Of a DNA stretch of 20,448 nucleotides, positions 18,967-20,448 are shown piece after piece. This DNA comes from Ophiothrix spiculata (lineage: Eukaryota > Echinodermata > Ophiuroidea > Amphilepidida > Ophiotrichidae). Numbering within the stretch: the stretch's first letter is position 1; the number at the start of each line of letters is the position of its first letter. The translations under genes were made by a program, and so were the position numbers. The DNA is taken from NCBI GenBank assembly GCA_000969725.1, contig JXSR01S003734.1; one strand, written 5' to 3'. Under the pieces are notes generated by a model. That model made no database searches. It was not told where the DNA came from and saw nothing but the letters and a program-made list of their open reading frames with translations.

Positions 18967-19250
18967 CTACCTTTTCCTGGATCTGTAGTATTATATGACT
19001 GACTAGGAAACGACGTAAAGTACACTACTTGTATATTGGGGAATTTCTCCTTGAAATACGTATGCCAGGCCACTACCACACTGGGAGGGGCCAGGTCTAT
19101 TTTGTTTAGCACCATGATGAGATGTTTCTTAAGGTCTTTAGTGATGTAGTCATATAGAGCTGGAGGGAAGTGTAGGGCCGGATGTCTGATATCGGTGATG
19201 AGAAGGACGATGTCTGACATTTCTAGCACCCTCCATAGTTGACGCCATGT
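18967..19250 (-). CDS. GNL1: GNL1 exon carrying DIRHP and G4 (NKID) motifs
   Basis: The exon follows a CAG acceptor at 19253-19251 and encodes TWRQLWRVLEMSDIVLLIT, then DIRHP at exon residues 20-24, and the G4 guanine-specificity motif NKID at exon residues 49-52 (19106-19095). FTSFP further on occupies the G5-like place. G4 preceding the P-loop is the signature of circular permutation. Two donors are possible at the 3' edge: AG|GTTGAA after 18967 (phase 2) and AG|GTAGGT after 18971 (phase 1, better consensus). The next exon's acceptor needs phase 2, so 18967 was chosen, giving ...DPGKGR joined to KRRRG. An unseen micro-exon would be needed to use 18971. A truncated TIR repeat starts about 40 bp downstream in the intron. 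Confidence 0.92.
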
Positions 19251-19370
19251 CTGAAAATGATAAATATGACAATAATTTGTAGGATAGTGAAAATTATATG
19301 AAAAAAAAGATCATTCCGAGGTTTGAAGTTTTTCAACTGATGGACATCTATTGAAAATGATAAATATCCA

Positions 19371-19728
19371 GTCAAGTTAGCTTAAACGGTAAAGCACTCG
19401 CTTGCAGTGTGGAAGGTCCCAAGTTCAAACCCTGCTGGTGCCAAAAGTTAAGTGTGCTTGAAATTCCCTTGGACAAGGAACTAACTGCTAATTGTCTTGT
19501 GAAAACCTGTACAAAACTTGGTGAGCTGATCCTGGTAGAGATGATGCCTATGTGGGCTGATCAAGAGTTTAGCACCTCTAGAGGTTGCCACCAAACCTGA
19601 AATGATGCTTGGTGTGGAATGGAGCTTACTTGGGCCACCTGTAAAGTGTGCAGAGGCCGTATGGCATTACAATTCTGGGAGGCATAGCAAACTATAAATC
19701 CCCAGTATTTTTAAAAATTTATTTTGTG
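19371..19728 (+). repeat. tRNA-derived SINE, copy B
   Basis: This has the same family, head to tail, as the copy at 187-554: GTCAAGTTAGCTTAAACGG, B box CAAGTTCAAACCC, the body word GGAATGGAGCTTACTTGGGC, and a CCCCAGTATTT end followed by AT-rich tail. It is antisense to GNL1 and lies in the intron between the two most upstream exons. It is moderately diverged from copy A (for example ACCTGTAAAGTGTGCAG against a longer stretch in copy A), so the insertions are not recent. Confidence 0.85.
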
Positions 19729-19849
19729 GATGAGCTATGTCAGGAGAACAGAGTAAAATGTTTAATGATCTCACCTGGCATGTATTTGACATGGGTTCAA
19801 TTCATGGTGACAGCACTTATTCTCAAAAGTTTTTGATGAAATTGCTTGT

Positions 19850-20245
19850 TTGATCCAAACGGATTTAGTTCTGAACGTCCGTTTCTGCGAATTTCGGAGT
19901 AAAAACCTTTCGGATCAAAAACAGTACAGATTCAAAATTCCTGCTGAATTTTTTTATTACTCATCACGGTCAAAACTGACATGTTTGAGATGTCTGGAGA
20001 AACAATCATAAAACTATGAAGTGATGATATTGACCTTTATTTAAATAGTACCACTAGTTTCAATAGTAAGATTATAAATCCGAACGGCTTTAGATCCGAG
20101 TGGCTTCAATTGCGAAAGGTCATTTCTCCTAATTTTTACAGAAACGGCCGTTCAGAGAAACGGATAAAAAACGTTCGGAGTAAAATCCATTAGGAAAAAT
20201 GGCCATTCAGAACAAACACCCTTCGGAGAAATGACACATTGGAAT
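19850..20245. repeat. Degenerate TTCGGAGTAAAA-type repeats
   Basis: Variants of a ~13-nt word recur in two blocks: TTTCGGAGTAAAAAC, CTTTCGGATCAAAAAC, CGTTCAGAGAAACGG, CGTTCGGAGTAAAATCC, CATTCAGAACAAAC and CCTTCGGAGAAATGAC. Spacing is irregular. It looks like an old simple-sequence array or a cryptic satellite. Confidence 0.6.
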
Positions 20246-20289
20246 ACCAACCTGCACCCCTTCAAAACAGTATATATTTATATACTAAC

Positions 20290-20448
20290 CTCTAAATTCA
20301 ATTCAAAGTAACTAAGTTGCCTAGGTTCATACTGGTCATAGATATTTTGTAGATATAGTTGGAAAGCTTTCTCTTCTCTGGACTCCACTTGTTCTTTACT
20401 CAGGCTGTAATCCCACGGTGGTCTCTTTGGCATGTCAAGTACTGAGCC
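20290..20448 (-). CDS. GNL1: GNL1 exon, N-terminal region (upstream edge outside window)
   Basis: Read on the minus strand this gives 53 codons in one open frame, starting inside an exon. It contains DMPKRPPW near residue 5, then a helical stretch with SKEQVESREEKAF and YFELNLE at the end. In known GNL1 proteins this block lies just before the GTPase domain and is strongly conserved. The exon ends GAG followed by GTTAGT (a donor at 20289-20288), phase 0. No start codon is visible; the ATG inside the block is the M of DMPKRPP and sits mid-domain, so it is unlikely to be the initiator. The next exon begins in matching phase about 1 kb away, with TWRQLWRVLE following LNLE as the family expects. 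Confidence 0.92.

Larger units (their letters stand above)
1..20448 (-). other. GNL1: GNL1 gene, partial, spanning the window
   Basis: Six exons on the minus strand join into one frame that matches the animal GNL1/HSR1 family from the N-terminal DMPKRPPW region to the block after the G3 motif. Phases agree at every junction (0, 2, 1, 1, 0), which supports the model. The family is a large circularly permuted GTPase related to bacterial YlqF and YawG; members bind GTP and are linked to nuclear/nucleolar functions and ribosome assembly, though GNL1 itself is poorly characterised. The start codon and the first exon(s) lie beyond 20448. The C-terminal part, including the family's acidic tail, lies before position 1. 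Introns of about 7.2 and 7.7 kb are packed with transposable elements. Identification comes from motif recognition, not from a database search. Confidence 0.93.

Overview
This is intronic and exonic DNA from one animal gene on the minus strand. The gene is recognisable as GNL1 (HSR1), a circularly permuted GTPase of the YlqF/YawG family. Its exons run right to left across the whole window, and both gene ends lie outside it. Long AT-rich introns, spliceosomal GT/AG borders, tRNA-derived SINEs, a CR1/L2-like LINE tail and many short non-autonomous DNA transposons point to a metazoan. The repeat style suggests a marine invertebrate (hemichordate, amphioxus, echinoderm or mollusc). The species is not determined.

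Transcription order of the exons is 20448-20290 (N-terminal region), 19250-18967 (DIRHP and the G4 motif NKID), 17587-17508 (basic linker), 15680-15525 (DLSSW block up to the start of the P-loop), 7528-7350 (P-loop GCPNVGKSS, G2-type TPGHT, G3 DSPG) and 155-1 (YPIAQVQEPYTAVG block, running off the window). Joined, they give 1013 nt in one consistent frame, about 337 codons. The motif order G4 then G1 then G3 is the mark of a circularly permuted GTPase.

The most unusual structure is at two consecutive exons. Each is preceded by extra partial copies of itself: its 3' splice site plus the first 60-110 nt of exon, with no recognisable donor. The P-loop exon has two such copies (acceptors at 7801 and 7665 before the functional one at 7528). 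The DLSSW exon has two more (acceptors at 16401 and 15799 before 15680). Use of the outermost P-loop acceptor would insert exactly 91 open codons in frame, giving a second P-loop. Use of the extra DLSSW acceptors would give early stops. The oldest DLSSW copy has been split by a 260-bp insertion with an 8-bp target duplication, and a 207-bp hAT-like element sits at its inner end, also with an 8-bp target duplication.

The remaining sequence is intron. Repeats identified are two copies of a ~370-bp tRNA-derived SINE, a different SINE abutting a splice donor, two inverted ~600-bp MITEs with TA flanks, a 129-bp tandem array, a TIR element with TATAGGC ends, a LINE 3' end, a piggyBac-like MITE with TTAA flanks, two hAT-like MITEs with CAGTGTTCCTGC ends, several near-perfect foldback elements, and two dispersed repeat pairs without clear class. 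No independent second gene, true tRNA, promoter, terminator or CRISPR array is supported.
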